Assembly: GCA_016288655.1 (NCBI GenBank)
Contig: JAEEKX010000022.1
Span: forward strand, 119,693 to 183,692
From: Bacteroidales bacterium
GTDB lineage: Bacteria > Bacteroidota > Bacteroidia > Bacteroidales > WCHB1-69
Direction of reading: 5' to 3'
Length of the DNA stretch: 64,000 nt
The position numbers and the translations under genes were made by a program. This document shows, one piece after another, positions 7,869-16,977 of the stretch. The notes beneath the pieces were generated by a model. That model saw nothing but the letters and a program-made list of their open reading frames with translations. It had not been told where the DNA came from and did not search any database. Within the stretch, counting starts at the first letter, position 1. Every line of letters starts with the position of its first letter.

Positions 7869-9260
7869 CTACTGCTTGCCGCACATCCGCGCCGGCACCA
7901 CCCACTGGTCGAACTCCTCGGCGGTGACCAACTGCAACGCGATGGCCGCCTCCTTGAGTGTGATTCCTTCCGCATGGGCGTACTGAGCGATCTTGGCGGC
8001 ATTGTCGTAGCCGATATGCGTGTTCAACGCCGTGACCAACATCAACGAGCGGTCGAGATTCTCGCGGATACGCTCCCGATTGGGCTGCACGCCACGCACA
8101 CAATGTTCTGAAAACGAGTGGATAGCGTCCGAGAGCAACCGCATCGACTCCATCAGGTTACGCCCGATGAGCGGCATGTTCACGTTCAGTTCCAAATGTC
8201 CCTGCATGCCGCCGGCGGCGATGGCCGCGTCGTTGCCGATCACCTGGCAACAGACCATCTCCAAGGCCTCACACTGAGTCGGGTTGACCTTGCCCGGCAT
8301 GATCGAAGAGCCCGGCTCGTTGGAGGGCAACACCAATTCGCCCAACCCCGCGCGCGGCCCCGACCCCAACAGCCGGAAGTCGTTGGCGATCTTCGTCAGC
8401 GAGACCGCCGCGCGCCGCAACGCACCCGACAACTCCACCAGCGAGTCGTGCGACATCATCGCCTCGAACCGGTTGGGCGCCGCCACACACGTCAACCCCG
8501 TATATAAATTAATGTATTCCACGACCTTCTCCACATACCCTTCCGGAACATTCAGCCCTGTGCCAACCGCCGTGCCGCCGATGGGGAGCTCCAACAGGTG
8601 CGGCAAGACCGCGTTCAAACTCTCCACACAGTGCTCCACCTGCGACACATAACCCGAGAACTCCTGGCCCAGCGTGAGAGGCGTCGCATCCATCAGGTGC
8701 GTGCGGCCGATCTTCACCACGTCGGCGAACTCCGCCGACTTTTCCGCCAACGCCCCCCGCAACCGCCACAACGCCGGCAACAGCATCTCCTTGACCATCA
8801 ACGCCGCCGAAACCCGCAACGCCGTGGGGAAAACGTCGTTGGTGGATTGCGACTTGTTGACGTCGTCGTTGGGATGGACAAAGCGCTTCAATCCATCAAT
8901 TTTGCCGTATCGAAGCATCTCCGCTCGGTTGGAGATCACCTCGTTGACGTTCATGTTGGTCTGCGTGCCGGAGCCGGTCTGCCACACGGGCAGCGGGAAC
9001 TCGTCGTCCCACCGGCCTTCCAGAATCTCCTCGCAACATTGGCGGATCAGTCCGCACTTTTCAGGCGCGAGCACACCGCAGTCGCTGTTGGCCTGTGCGG
9101 CAGCCATCTTCACCCGGACAATGCCATTGATGATCTCCATGGGCATCCTCACATCGCCGATGGCGAAATGGTGGCGGGCACGTTCGGTCTGCGCTCCCCA
9201 CAGATGCTCGGCTGGAACCTTCACCTCGCCCAACGAATCGTGTTCGATGCGGTATTCCAT
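7869..9260 (-). CDS. fumC: Class II fumarate hydratase
   Basis: This cytoplasmic enzyme interconverts fumarate and L-malate. The 463 aa length and the signature GSSIMPGKVNP at residues 317-327 are diagnostic of the fumarase/aspartase superfamily. SGSGTQTNMNVNEVI-like sequence (here TGSGTQTNMNVNEVI) and GRTHLMDATP support class II fumarase rather than aspartase. The start is 11 bases after the carboxyltransferase gene's stop, so the two probably share an operon that handles C4 dicarboxylates. Confidence 0.95.
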   Translation of the reverse strand: MEYRIEHDSLGEVKVPAEHLWGAQTERARHHFAIGDVRMPMEIINGIVRVKMAAAQANSDCGVLAPEKCGLIRQCCEEILEGRWDDEFPLPVWQTGSGTQTNMNVNEVISNRAEMLRYGKIDGLKRFVHPNDDVNKSQSTNDVFPTALRVSAALMVKEMLLPALWRLRGALAEKSAEFADVVKIGRTHLMDATPLTLGQEFSGYVSQVEHCVESLNAVLPHLLELPIGGTAVGTGLNVPEGYVEKVVEYINLYTGLTCVAAPNRFEAMMSHDSLVELSGALRRAAVSLTKIANDFRLLGSGPRAGLGELVLPSNEPGSSIMPGKVNPTQCEALEMVCCQVIGNDAAIAAGGMQGHLELNVNMPLIGRNLMESMRLLSDAIHSFSEHCVRGVQPNRERIRENLDRSLMLVTALNTHIGYDNAAKIAQYAHAEGITLKEAAIALQLVTAEEFDQWVVPARMCGKQ

Positions 9261-9271
9261 ACGTTCCCGTG

Positions 9272-11059
9272 CTATTCCGTGAAAGCGATGATGTCTCCTT
9301 TGCGGACTCTTTCACCCTGCGACACAATCACTTGCAGCAACTTGCCGTCGTAGAGCGCCTTCACCTCGTCCTGACCGTAATAGGCCTCTATGAAGCAGAT
9401 GAGGTCGCCCGTCTTGTAGGCCGTGCCCGCCGGCGGGTTCATGCCCTGTCCGGTGACGGGGACTTCCCACAGCACGATGCCGTCCGACATCGCCACCACC
9501 GGCTTGGCGTCCGGATGGTTGGCCTGCACGGCGGCGATCAGTTCGGCGCGCTTCACCTCCGGCATCTTGATCTCCTTCACAATCACCTTGACATTGGATG
9601 CTTGCTTCTTGGCTTCCAAGTCGCGCTCGAAGTTCTTCTTCGCCGCGCCGCTCTTGAAGTCGATGTACTGGCGCTCATGCATGGCGTATTCGAAAAGTTC
9701 CTCGTCGTCGGGACCGCAATCCCAGCCCTTCTCCGCCATCATGGCGCGGTACTTGGGCAATTCGTCGGGATAGTTGTCCTGCGGGTTGGAAGTCGAGAAC
9801 TCCAGCCCCTTCTCCTTGGCCAATTCCACAATCTCAGGCGCAAGCGTACCTGGCAACTTGCCCGCCTTGCCCAAAATCATATCCCACTGCTTGGGGTCCA
9901 TGTTGCTGAAACGCGGTTTGCCCTGCGCCATCTGCATGATGTTCATCAGGGCGATGTTCTTGACATACTGGCTGAAAGGCGTCACCAACGGCGGGTTGCC
10001 GACCTTCGGCCACACGTAGGCGACCTCATCGAACAACTTCACCAATAGTTCGTCCTCGGAGAGTTCGGGCTGGCCGCTCGCCTTCAACGACATGTTGATG
10101 GCTTTGTGCACCCCTTTGAGGTCGGCCATCATGGAGCCCATCATGCCGCCCGGCAGGCCGCAGCCCACGAGCAGCGAGGTGGAGACGCGGTTCTTCGGGT
10201 CGATCCAGTAGCCGAGGAAGTCGTCCATGAACTCCTGCGTGAGACGACGCACCTCCATGTAGGCCTTCATGTTGATGTCGGGCACGTCGAAGCCGGCGTC
10301 CCTGAGCATGGCCTGAATGGTGATGACGTCGGGATGGACCATTCCCCAAGAGAGCGGCTCAACCGCCACGTCGAGGATGTCGGCGCCCGCCCGAGCGACC
10401 TCCAGCATGGAGGCGACGGAGAATCCGGGACCGGTGTGGCCGTGGTACTGCACCAGAATGTGCGGGTATTTCTCCTTGATGGACTTCACCAAGCGCCCGA
10501 GCGTCGCAGGACGCCCCACGCCGGCCATGTCCTTCAAACCGATCTCATCGGCACCGAAAGCGACCACCTGATCGACGATGCCCATATAGTAATCCACCGT
10601 GTGGATGTCGGAATGCGTGATGCTGAGCGCCACCTGCGAGATCATGCCCGCCTCCTTGGCGAACTTGACCGAGTTCTCGAGATTGCGCGGGTCGTTCAAG
10701 CCACAGAACGAGCGGGCGATATCAACGCCCTGCGCCTTCTTCACCTTGAACATCAAACGGCGCACGTCGGCGGGAACGGGATCCATGCGGAGGGCGTTGA
10801 GGGCACGCTCCAACATCTGGCACTGAATGCCGGCCTCGCGCAACGGCTTGGTCCACGCACGCACCGCCGTATTCGGGTTCTCCCCGTACAGCAGGTTCAC
10901 CTGCTCGAAAGCACCGCCGTTGGTCTCGACACGCGCGAAACAGCCCATATCGACGATGGCCGGAGCCACACGCACCAACTGATCCTTGCGCGGCTGATAC
11001 TTGCCAGAAGACTGCCACATGTCCCTATAGACGAGACAGAATTTGATTTGCTTGCTCAT
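9272..11059 (-). CDS. Oxaloacetate decarboxylase / pyruvate carboxylase-type carboxyltransferase with degenerate biotinyl domain
   Basis: The 595 aa protein has an N-terminal carboxyltransferase TIM barrel (about residues 1-300) and a C-terminal biotinyl-like domain (about 520-595). Barrel features are present: YRDMWQS (the RD of LRD.HQS), FCGLNDPRNL, GLKDMAG with the lysine at residue 176 that is normally carbamylated, and HGH metal ligands. The biotinyl domain keeps the fold (TGDLICFIEA, VIVSQGERVRKGDIIAF), but the EAMKM site reads EAYYG at residues 558-562, so the biotin lysine is replaced by Tyr561. The frame is continuous and the codons are clear. It is upstream of fumC. The carboxyl-transfer role is therefore uncertain; it may use a separate biotin carrier. 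Confidence 0.8.
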   Translation of the reverse strand: MSKQIKFCLVYRDMWQSSGKYQPRKDQLVRVAPAIVDMGCFARVETNGGAFEQVNLLYGENPNTAVRAWTKPLREAGIQCQMLERALNALRMDPVPADVRRLMFKVKKAQGVDIARSFCGLNDPRNLENSVKFAKEAGMISQVALSITHSDIHTVDYYMGIVDQVVAFGADEIGLKDMAGVGRPATLGRLVKSIKEKYPHILVQYHGHTGPGFSVASMLEVARAGADILDVAVEPLSWGMVHPDVITIQAMLRDAGFDVPDINMKAYMEVRRLTQEFMDDFLGYWIDPKNRVSTSLLVGCGLPGGMMGSMMADLKGVHKAINMSLKASGQPELSEDELLVKLFDEVAYVWPKVGNPPLVTPFSQYVKNIALMNIMQMAQGKPRFSNMDPKQWDMILGKAGKLPGTLAPEIVELAKEKGLEFSTSNPQDNYPDELPKYRAMMAEKGWDCGPDDEELFEYAMHERQYIDFKSGAAKKNFERDLEAKKQASNVKVIVKEIKMPEVKRAELIAAVQANHPDAKPVVAMSDGIVLWEVPVTGQGMNPPAGTAYKTGDLICFIEAYYGQDEVKALYDGKLLQVIVSQGERVRKGDIIAFTE

Positions 11060-11125
11060 TGTAGTTGATTTTGTTTGTAGTATAACAGATGATAAACCAG
11101 TTTGTTTTCTATTTTCTAAAAATGA

Positions 11126-11154
11126 AGCACCGCCGTCGTGAAACGGAGGGTGCT
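11126..11154 (-). terminator. Probable terminator after the CsgG-like gene
   Basis: AGCACC and GGTGCT arms enclose an inner CCGT/ACGG pair. On the minus strand the stem is followed by TTCATTTTTAG. It lies between the minus-strand gene at 11182 and the carboxyltransferase gene. Confidence 0.5.
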
Positions 11155-11181
11155 GTGTGAATGCCCGAAAAGCACGGACGG

Positions 11182-11868
11182 TTAGAACGTCACATTGACG
11201 ACTTCCAGCGCCTTGACCTTCGGGATGCTGAACTCTTCATTGCGTTTGAAAATACCCTTTGACGTGCGGGCCGTGAGTTTGCCGATGCGGTGGATCGGCA
11301 CCTTGAAGGTCGTGATGCCCTTGCCCGCGGCCTGCCCCACGTACTCGCCGGCGATGTAGATGTCCAACGCGCCTATGTGCGTGTTCTCGATGGAGAGCGT
11401 GTAGGTGACCTCCGTGGCGATCAACTTCTGCGACAGGTTGTTGGCAACCTTGATGACAGCGTTGAGGTCTTCCAGTGCGGAGATCTCGCGGGCCGTGGCC
11501 AGCACGATCGCCTTCTCCACGTCGATGAGACGCGCCTGGATGTAGTATTGCCCGTTGTAAACCGTCATATCGGCCACACAGACCAAATCGACACCGAACT
11601 GACGCCCCAACTCGCAAATCTGACTGTCATCGACGCTCCCGCCACGCTGGTACTGCTGCTCGGTGGTGATGCCCGACAGGAACTCCGTGGTACGCTCAAT
11701 GGCGCTATATTGCTCCGTCGCCACGAACGACGAAACCAACTCGCTGCCCACCACCTTCTTCGTCTCCTTCGGCACCTTGTCAGTCGAAGTCACGTAAATG
11801 GCCACTTTCGTCTGCGCGAAAAGCAGACAAGGCAACAGCAACAAGACAGTTAAAATGTATTTTTTCAT
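11182..11868 (-). CDS. Secreted protein with CsgG/TolB-N-like domain, function unknown
   Basis: A 228 aa protein with a Sec signal peptide (MKKYILTVLLLLPCLLFAQ). The first 120 mature residues (KVAIYVTSTD, then LVSSFVATEQYSAIERTTEFL and LGRQFGVDLVCVADMTVYNGQYYIQARLIDVEKA, given in parts) resemble the CsgG/LpoB-like domain that senses or builds periplasmic assemblies. The C-terminal part (GALDIYIAGEYVGQAAG) looks like a PEGA-type repeat. A TATCTTTG box is 18 bases upstream of the ATG. No partner gene suggests its exact role. Confidence 0.7.
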   Translation of the reverse strand: MKKYILTVLLLLPCLLFAQTKVAIYVTSTDKVPKETKKVVGSELVSSFVATEQYSAIERTTEFLSGITTEQQYQRGGSVDDSQICELGRQFGVDLVCVADMTVYNGQYYIQARLIDVEKAIVLATAREISALEDLNAVIKVANNLSQKLIATEVTYTLSIENTHIGALDIYIAGEYVGQAAGKGITTFKVPIHRIGKLTARTSKGIFKRNEEFSIPKVKALEVVNVTF

Positions 11869-11885
11869 TGTTTGAAATTTTGCTG

Positions 11886-11893
11886 CAAAGATA
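11886..11893 (-). promoter_or_regulatory. -7 promoter box (TATCTTTG), CsgG-like gene
   Basis: TATCTTTG on the minus strand, with TTTG at 11917-11920, 23 bases away, the outer edge of the Flavobacterium/Bacteroides range. It lies just past the 3' end of the upstream esterase gene. Confidence 0.55.
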
Positions 11894-11907
11894 CAACTTT
11901 TTATGAA

Positions 11908-12819
11908 TTAATGATACAAATCCCCCGGCGTGGCCTTTCCCCAAAACATCGGCTGAACAGTCTCGTCTTCAATGGTCTCATCAATCTGCTGTTTCTCTTT
12001 TTTCAAGACATAATGCTCTATGAACCAATCACATATATCAATGTTGTGTTTCATCAATGTCGCCACCTCATGTCCCAGGCCCACATAACGTCGGGCGAAA
12101 TAAGGATAGCCGAATTTCTCGAAACGCTTGATCAGCGGCTTCGCGCCGAAGAATCCCTTCTTGAAAAAGCGGATGGACTTGTATGTCACCAGACGGTCCT
12201 CGATGCCGTGCATGAGGAAGGTAGGCGCCGGCGCCTCCTTGTACTTGACCGCCCCGTTGCAGGAGAAGATGGCGCCCGAGAACGACATCACACCCGCATA
12301 ATGGAACGTGGCGGGCAGGTTCTTCGCCAACTCCGTGCGGTTGCACAACTCGTAGTCGCCCTGCAACACCGTGATGGCGCCCGCACTGCTGCCGCAAAGC
12401 ACGATCTTGTCGGCATCGAACCCCAACTCACCCGCATGCGCGATCAGGTACTCCGTGGCGGAAAAGAGATCCTCCACCGCAATTTGAATGGCATGATGCA
12501 ACGATGTCACCACATTGAGCCCCTTCATGTTGGCACCTTTCAACCCCAAACGGTAGTCGATGCAGGAAACCGTATAGCCCCTGTCGGCCAGCGCCTGCGC
12601 ATACGACACGTTGTACTTGTTGTTCCGCTCGCCACTGATGAAACCGCCGCCGAAGACATACAACACGCAACAGTGGTTGCTCTCCCCAGTGGGCTTGTAA
12701 ACGTCCATGTACAACTTGCAGGTATCCCGGTCCGCGAATTTATATGTGGTTGATTGAGCATAAGTTGCAATGCCCATCAAGAAAAAGGTCAGGAAAAGGA
12801 AGGTGATCTTTTTTTGCAT
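11908..12819 (-). CDS. Secreted alpha/beta-hydrolase (esterase/lipase-like)
   Basis: A 303 aa exported enzyme. I start it at MQKKITFLFLTFFLMG, the first residue of a clear signal peptide; an upstream in-frame ATG adds 17 non-signal residues. After cleavage at about TYAQ the hydrolase fold shows an oxyanion-hole GGGF (YVFGGGFISG), the nucleophile elbow GSSAG (Ser in LCGSSAGAITV), an acid in HGIEDRLV and a His in GLGHEV. This is the BD-FAE/carboxylesterase type. The substrate is unknown. It is upstream of the CsgG-like gene. Confidence 0.85.
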   Translation of the reverse strand: MQKKITFLFLTFFLMGIATYAQSTTYKFADRDTCKLYMDVYKPTGESNHCCVLYVFGGGFISGERNNKYNVSYAQALADRGYTVSCIDYRLGLKGANMKGLNVVTSLHHAIQIAVEDLFSATEYLIAHAGELGFDADKIVLCGSSAGAITVLQGDYELCNRTELAKNLPATFHYAGVMSFSGAIFSCNGAVKYKEAPAPTFLMHGIEDRLVTYKSIRFFKKGFFGAKPLIKRFEKFGYPYFARRYVGLGHEVATLMKHNIDICDWFIEHYVLKKEKQQIDETIEDETVQPMFWGKATPGDLYH

Positions 12820-12887
12820 TTGATGTTTTTTATTTATAAACGGACAATCCTCTATGTTATTGCTTTTCAAATAGAAAAGCGTTATTC

Positions 12888-14129
12888 TCAGCCGCCGAAG
12901 TCGTCGTAATGGATCATCTTCTTCGGCACGCCCAACGAATCGAGCATCCGCAACACCGCCTGCAACATCATGGGCGGACCGCAGATATAGTACTCAATCT
13001 CCTCTGGCTCAGGATGATCCTTGAGATATTGGTTGAAAATGACCTGATGGATGAAGCCCGTGTAGCCGCTCCACTGGTCGTCGGGTTGCGGGTCTGACAG
13101 GGCGACGTGGAAGGAGAAATTGGGATTCTCCCGTTCGATTTCGGAGAAGTCGTCCATGTAGAACAACTCCTTGCGCGAACGTCCACCATACCAGAAGGTG
13201 GCCTTTCTTTTCGTATGCAAGTTCTTGAATTGATGGAAGATGTGCGAGCGCATCGGGGCCATACCCGCGCCCCCGCCGATGAACATCATCTCGCGGTCGC
13301 TTTCCTCCACGAAGAACTCCCCGTAAGGTCCTGACACGGTCACCTGGTCGCCCGGGCGCAGACTGTAGATATACGACGAGGCCACGCCCGGCGACACCTT
13401 CTCCATCCGCCCCTTCTTCTGGTTGAACGGCGGCGTGGCGATGCGCACGTTCAGCATCACCCGGTCGTTCTCCGCCGGATGGTTGGCCATCGAATAGGCA
13501 CGCACCGTAGGCACGCTGTTCTTCATTTTCAAAGAAAACAGTCCTTTCGCCTGCCAATCAGCGCGATACGGCTCATCCACGTCGATGTCGGCGAAATCCA
13601 CCAGACAGGGCGGCACATCAATCTGCACGTATCCGCCGGAGCGGAAGTCGGCGTGCTCGCCCTCCGGCAACTGCAGCACCAACTCTTTGATGAAGGTGGC
13701 CACGTTATGGTTGGAGACCACCGTGCAAATCCATTTTTTGGTATTGAAAAACTCCTTCGGAATCTCGATTTCCAAATCCTCGCGTACCTTCACCTGACAG
13801 AAGAGCCGGTAGTTCTCCGCCGCCATCTTGCGGGAGATGTGCGCCAACTCGGTCGGCAGGATGGCGCCGCCGCCCGACAGCACCTTGCCCTTGCAGGTGC
13901 CGCAGCTGCCGCCTCCACCGCACGCCGACGGCACAAAGACCTTCTCGTCGGAAAGCGCCTGCAGCAACGAGCAACCCCGCTCGTGCTCCACCTCCTTCTC
14001 GCCGTTGATGCGGATCCTCACCTTGCCCTGCGGCACCAACCGGCGGCGGGCAAACAGCAGCACCGCCACCAAAATCCAAATGACCAACAGGGTCACCGCC
14101 AACGCCGAAATCACTGTCATCGCACTCAT
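12888..14129 (-). CDS. nqrF: Na+-translocating NADH:quinone reductase subunit F
   Basis: NqrF is the NADH-oxidising subunit, passing electrons through FAD and a [2Fe-2S] cluster. A single N-terminal membrane helix (residues 1-27) precedes a plant-type ferredoxin domain with cluster cysteines at 70, 76, 79 and 111 (CGGGGSCGTC). The FAD motif RAYSMANHP and the NAD-binding GGGAGMAP follow. The length of 413 aa is normal. It is the last gene of the nqrC-D-E-F cluster. Confidence 0.97.
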   Translation of the reverse strand: MSAMTVISALAVTLLVIWILVAVLLFARRRLVPQGKVRIRINGEKEVEHERGCSLLQALSDEKVFVPSACGGGGSCGTCKGKVLSGGGAILPTELAHISRKMAAENYRLFCQVKVREDLEIEIPKEFFNTKKWICTVVSNHNVATFIKELVLQLPEGEHADFRSGGYVQIDVPPCLVDFADIDVDEPYRADWQAKGLFSLKMKNSVPTVRAYSMANHPAENDRVMLNVRIATPPFNQKKGRMEKVSPGVASSYIYSLRPGDQVTVSGPYGEFFVEESDREMMFIGGGAGMAPMRSHIFHQFKNLHTKRKATFWYGGRSRKELFYMDDFSEIERENPNFSFHVALSDPQPDDQWSGYTGFIHQVIFNQYLKDHPEPEEIEYYICGPPMMLQAVLRMLDSLGVPKKMIHYDDFGG

Positions 14130-14141
14130 CTTTCCTCCATT

Positions 14142-14753
14142 TTACAAACCCATAAATGCCATGAATCCCAACCCCATCAGGGCAGTAGTAATGTACGCGA
14201 TGCCGTTGCCTTGCAACCCTTTCGGGATGTTCGAGTAACGAAGCCGCTCGCGAATGGCAGCGAAGGCCACAATGGCCAACAGCCAGCCCACGCCCGACCC
14301 CAGCGCGTACGAGAAACTGTGCGCCACCGTCGGGAAATTCCGCTCCTGCATGAAGAGAGAACACCCTAAAATGGCGCAATTCACCGCGATCAGCGGAAGG
14401 AAAATGCCCAACGCCTGATACAACGCCGGCGAGAACTTCTCAATCGCCATCTCCAACAACTGCACGATACCCGCGATGACAGCGATGAAAATAATCAACG
14501 AAAGGTAGGAAAGGTCGATCCGGGCAAATCCCTCCCCCATCCATGCCAAGGCACCTTCCGTTAGTAGATACTTGTTTATCAAATAGTTGACAGGAACCGT
14601 AACAACCAATACGAAACTGACCGCGACCCCCAATCCAAAGGCCGTCTTCACACTCTTGGAAACGGCCAGATAGGAACACATGCCCAAGAAGTAGGCGAAG
14701 ATCATATTGTCAATGAAGACCGACCGCACGAAGATGTCTGCCAATCCGTTCAT
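14142..14753 (-). CDS. nqrE: Na+-translocating NADH:quinone reductase subunit E
   Basis: A 203 aa polytopic membrane subunit with six hydrophobic segments that holds, with NqrD, the membrane-buried iron centre. VRSVFIDNMIFAYFLGMCSY at the N-terminus and LPLIAVNCAILGCSLF are NqrE hallmarks, including the conserved Cys residues of the two half-channels. It overlaps the nqrD stop by 4 bases and precedes nqrF by 12. Confidence 0.97.
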   Translation of the reverse strand: MNGLADIFVRSVFIDNMIFAYFLGMCSYLAVSKSVKTAFGLGVAVSFVLVVTVPVNYLINKYLLTEGALAWMGEGFARIDLSYLSLIIFIAVIAGIVQLLEMAIEKFSPALYQALGIFLPLIAVNCAILGCSLFMQERNFPTVAHSFSYALGSGVGWLLAIVAFAAIRERLRYSNIPKGLQGNGIAYITTALMGLGFMAFMGL

Positions 14754-15349
14754 TTCAGCCCTTTTTTAGATGAATTTTGAATCCAAATGAGCACACCGAC
14801 CAAGATGAGCGCCATGGAAGGCAGGATCATCAGTCCGTTGTTGAGATAGCCGGCGGCGTAGAACGACTGCGGCACCACGGGCATGCCCCACAGCGTGCCG
14901 GAACCGAAGAGTTCGCGCACGAAGCCGACAACCGCCAGTACCAATCCATAGCCGATGCCGTTCATCATCCCGTCGATGAAGGATGGCCACGGCGCGTGCG
15001 ACAACGCAAACGCCTCCAACCGCCCCATGATGATGCAGTTGGTGATGATCAGGCCGACAAAGACCGACAGCATCTTGCTCGCATCATATACGAAAGCTTG
15101 TAAAAACTGATCCACGACAATCACCAATGTGGAGACCACCAATAATTGAACCATGATTCTAACACGTGGCGGTATTGTATTGCGTATCAGCGAGATAATC
15201 AAATTTGAAAAAGCGCACACCACGGTCACCGAAAGTGCCATCACCACCGCCGGCTTGAGTTGCGCGGTGACCGCCAAGGCCGAACAGACTCCCAGCACCT
15301 GTACTAAGATGGGATTCTCTTTTGCCAATGGACCGAGGTGTTTTCGCAT
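14750..15349 (-). CDS. nqrD: Na+-translocating NADH:quinone reductase subunit D
   Basis: A 199 aa membrane protein with about six transmembrane helices, the partner of NqrE. The N-terminus ENPILVQVLGVCSALAVT and the ITNCIIMGRLEAFAL segment contain the Cys residues that bind the intramembrane iron-sulphur centre. It sits 19 bases after nqrC and overlaps nqrE by 4. Confidence 0.97.
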   Translation of the reverse strand: MRKHLGPLAKENPILVQVLGVCSALAVTAQLKPAVVMALSVTVVCAFSNLIISLIRNTIPPRVRIMVQLLVVSTLVIVVDQFLQAFVYDASKMLSVFVGLIITNCIIMGRLEAFALSHAPWPSFIDGMMNGIGYGLVLAVVGFVRELFGSGTLWGMPVVPQSFYAAGYLNNGLMILPSMALILVGVLIWIQNSSKKGLK

Positions 15350-15368
15350 ATCGTTCTCTTTCTTTTAG

Positions 15369-15968
15369 TTAATGTGAATGTGGCAGGCCGTTCCGCAGCA
15401 TTTGATCGACGCCGCGGGAGGTGAGTGTGGCGCCCGAAACGGCATCGACGCGGTTGGCGACGGCCACGGCGGGTTCCTTGCCCCGCGGCAGAACACGCAC
15501 GGAGGTGAAGTTGCCGTCGGCGTCGTACAGACTCTTCCCCGCGAACTGCGAGGTGAATTTCTCTTCACTAATGTTGGCGCCCAAGCCGGGCGTCTCCGAC
15601 TTGTGGCCAAAGGTGACGCCCTTGAGCGTGGTGCTGTCGGCGGAAAGCACGGCGTAGCCCCAGATCGCGCCCCACAGCCCCTTGCCGTCGAGGCAGACGA
15701 CATGGCCGACCGTGCCGTCGGCGCAACGGATGGTGTATTCCTCCCCCGCTTCAGCGTGCGCGACACGGTCGAACAACGCGCCCGCATCGGCGGCGTCAAT
15801 GTCGCGGTAGCCGGCGGCCAGCAAGATCTGCATCGCGCGATCAGCGGCACGGTTGGCCTCCTGCCGCGGCTTCAACCCAAGTGTCACCCCAGTGAGCAGC
15901 AATACGACAAGTATCACCAAAACACTGATGTAGAGGAAAATGTATCTGTTACTGAACTCCTTTGCCAT
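15369..15968 (-). CDS. nqrC: Na+-translocating NADH:quinone reductase subunit C
   Basis: A 199 aa subunit with one N-terminal membrane anchor (YIFLYISVLVILVVLLLTG) and a periplasmic FMN-binding domain. The covalent-FMN motif SGATLTS is at residues 178-184, and the Thr at 181 is the expected attachment site. The gene is shorter than many NqrC (about 230-260 aa), the shortening being in the middle of the domain. I start at MAKEFSNRYIF, whose ATG overlaps the upstream gene's TAA by one base. The next upstream gene is not nqrB but an unrelated protein. Confidence 0.93.
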   Translation of the reverse strand: MAKEFSNRYIFLYISVLVILVVLLLTGVTLGLKPRQEANRAADRAMQILLAAGYRDIDAADAGALFDRVAHAEAGEEYTIRCADGTVGHVVCLDGKGLWGAIWGYAVLSADSTTLKGVTFGHKSETPGLGANISEEKFTSQFAGKSLYDADGNFTSVRVLPRGKEPAVAVANRVDAVSGATLTSRGVDQMLRNGLPHSH

Positions 15969-16975
15969 TACTTCGTCATAAATTCCATCAACTGCTTTTC
16001 CCAAGATTGACTGTGGATGATCCGCCCCGCATGATGCGAACGGAGATACTGCAAATGGTAGTTGCGCTGCACCGACATCTGGTACAGCGGGTTGCCTGCG
16101 ATCTCGGAGAAGATCACCTCGCGATGCAGGGCGACACTCTCCATCGCATGGCGCAGTCGTTTTTCAAACACCTGATCTTCAGTATCGTAACAATACAGAT
16201 AGGTGGCTGTCTGTTCTTCCGTGACCAACTCCACGGCTGCCTTGCCATCGCGGATGGCGGCGAACCAGAAGCCCTCCGTGTCCAACGAGAAGATGCCCAC
16301 GGCAATCCTCCCGACTTTCGCCATACAGTCGTACGACACCTTCTTCTCGCCCAACAGTTCATCCCGATGGGTGTTGACGTGAAGCTGAGCCGCTGCCCAC
16401 TGCTCCCGGATCTCCACACGGCGGCGCTGGAACTTCTCGAAGATGTCATGCGTGTGGCGACCGAGTTTGGCTATCCGATACTCATCGCCCGTATCCAAGT
16501 GAAGAACAAGTTGATAATCTGTTATTTGCGGCTCTTCGGAGAAACAGAATGGAATGCGGCGGGCTCGGCAGTCGTGCGGATAGACGCACAGACAGTCGTC
16601 GTACATCGCCACCTTAGCGATCCCCTTGTCGGTCGCACCCGGCTCCGTATAGGCGCACTCCCCTTCGACCTCCATGGCTGCATGACCTCGCACGAAAAGC
16701 GCCTCCATGCAACGTTGGTTGTAGGCCTGCCACAGTTTCTCGAAAAAAATTTCCGTCTCGCGTCCCAGCTTGGACAAGTGCCATTCGCCCGTACGGGTCT
16801 GAAGCACAATCTGATAGTCGAGCAGCCGGAAGTCGAGCAGGTCGGCATAGTCCACCCGCATCTTCGATGCTCCAGCGGCCTCGACGACTAAGGCATCCAC
16901 CTCGGGGGTGATCACCGCGTCGAACGTGCGCCCTTGGAAGGTGGCGCAGCCATCGTAATGTCCGAAGTCCGCCAT
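15968..16975 (-). CDS. Protein of unknown function with two PH/GRAM-like repeats
   Basis: The 335 aa protein has no signal peptide or membrane segment. It has an internal duplication: LLDYQIVLQTRTGEWHLSKL at about residues 50-70 and ITDYQLVLHLDTGDEYRIAK at about 150-170, each followed by a helix beginning GRxTxxIFEK or GRETEIFFEK. Alternating beta strands plus a terminal helix in each half resemble bacterial PH/GRAM-type domains. It is translationally coupled to nqrC (TAATG overlap) and 2 bases after the zinc-ribbon gene, so it may be co-expressed with the Nqr enzyme. I cannot assign a function. Confidence 0.7.
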   Translation of the reverse strand: MADFGHYDGCATFQGRTFDAVITPEVDALVVEAAGASKMRVDYADLLDFRLLDYQIVLQTRTGEWHLSKLGRETEIFFEKLWQAYNQRCMEALFVRGHAAMEVEGECAYTEPGATDKGIAKVAMYDDCLCVYPHDCRARRIPFCFSEEPQITDYQLVLHLDTGDEYRIAKLGRHTHDIFEKFQRRRVEIREQWAAAQLHVNTHRDELLGEKKVSYDCMAKVGRIAVGIFSLDTEGFWFAAIRDGKAAVELVTEEQTATYLYCYDTEDQVFEKRLRHAMESVALHREVIFSEIAGNPLYQMSVQRNYHLQYLRSHHAGRIIHSQSWEKQLMEFMTK

Positions 16976-16977
16976 GG

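Noticed and set aside
9272-11059. Frameshift explaining the missing biotin lysine
   Set aside because: The reading frame and the residues on both sides of the site stay in register with the biotinyl fold, so a shift is not needed.
12888-16004. Rnf complex instead of Nqr
   Set aside because: NqrF with its ferredoxin, FAD and NAD motifs is diagnostic for Nqr; no RnfB or RnfC is present.
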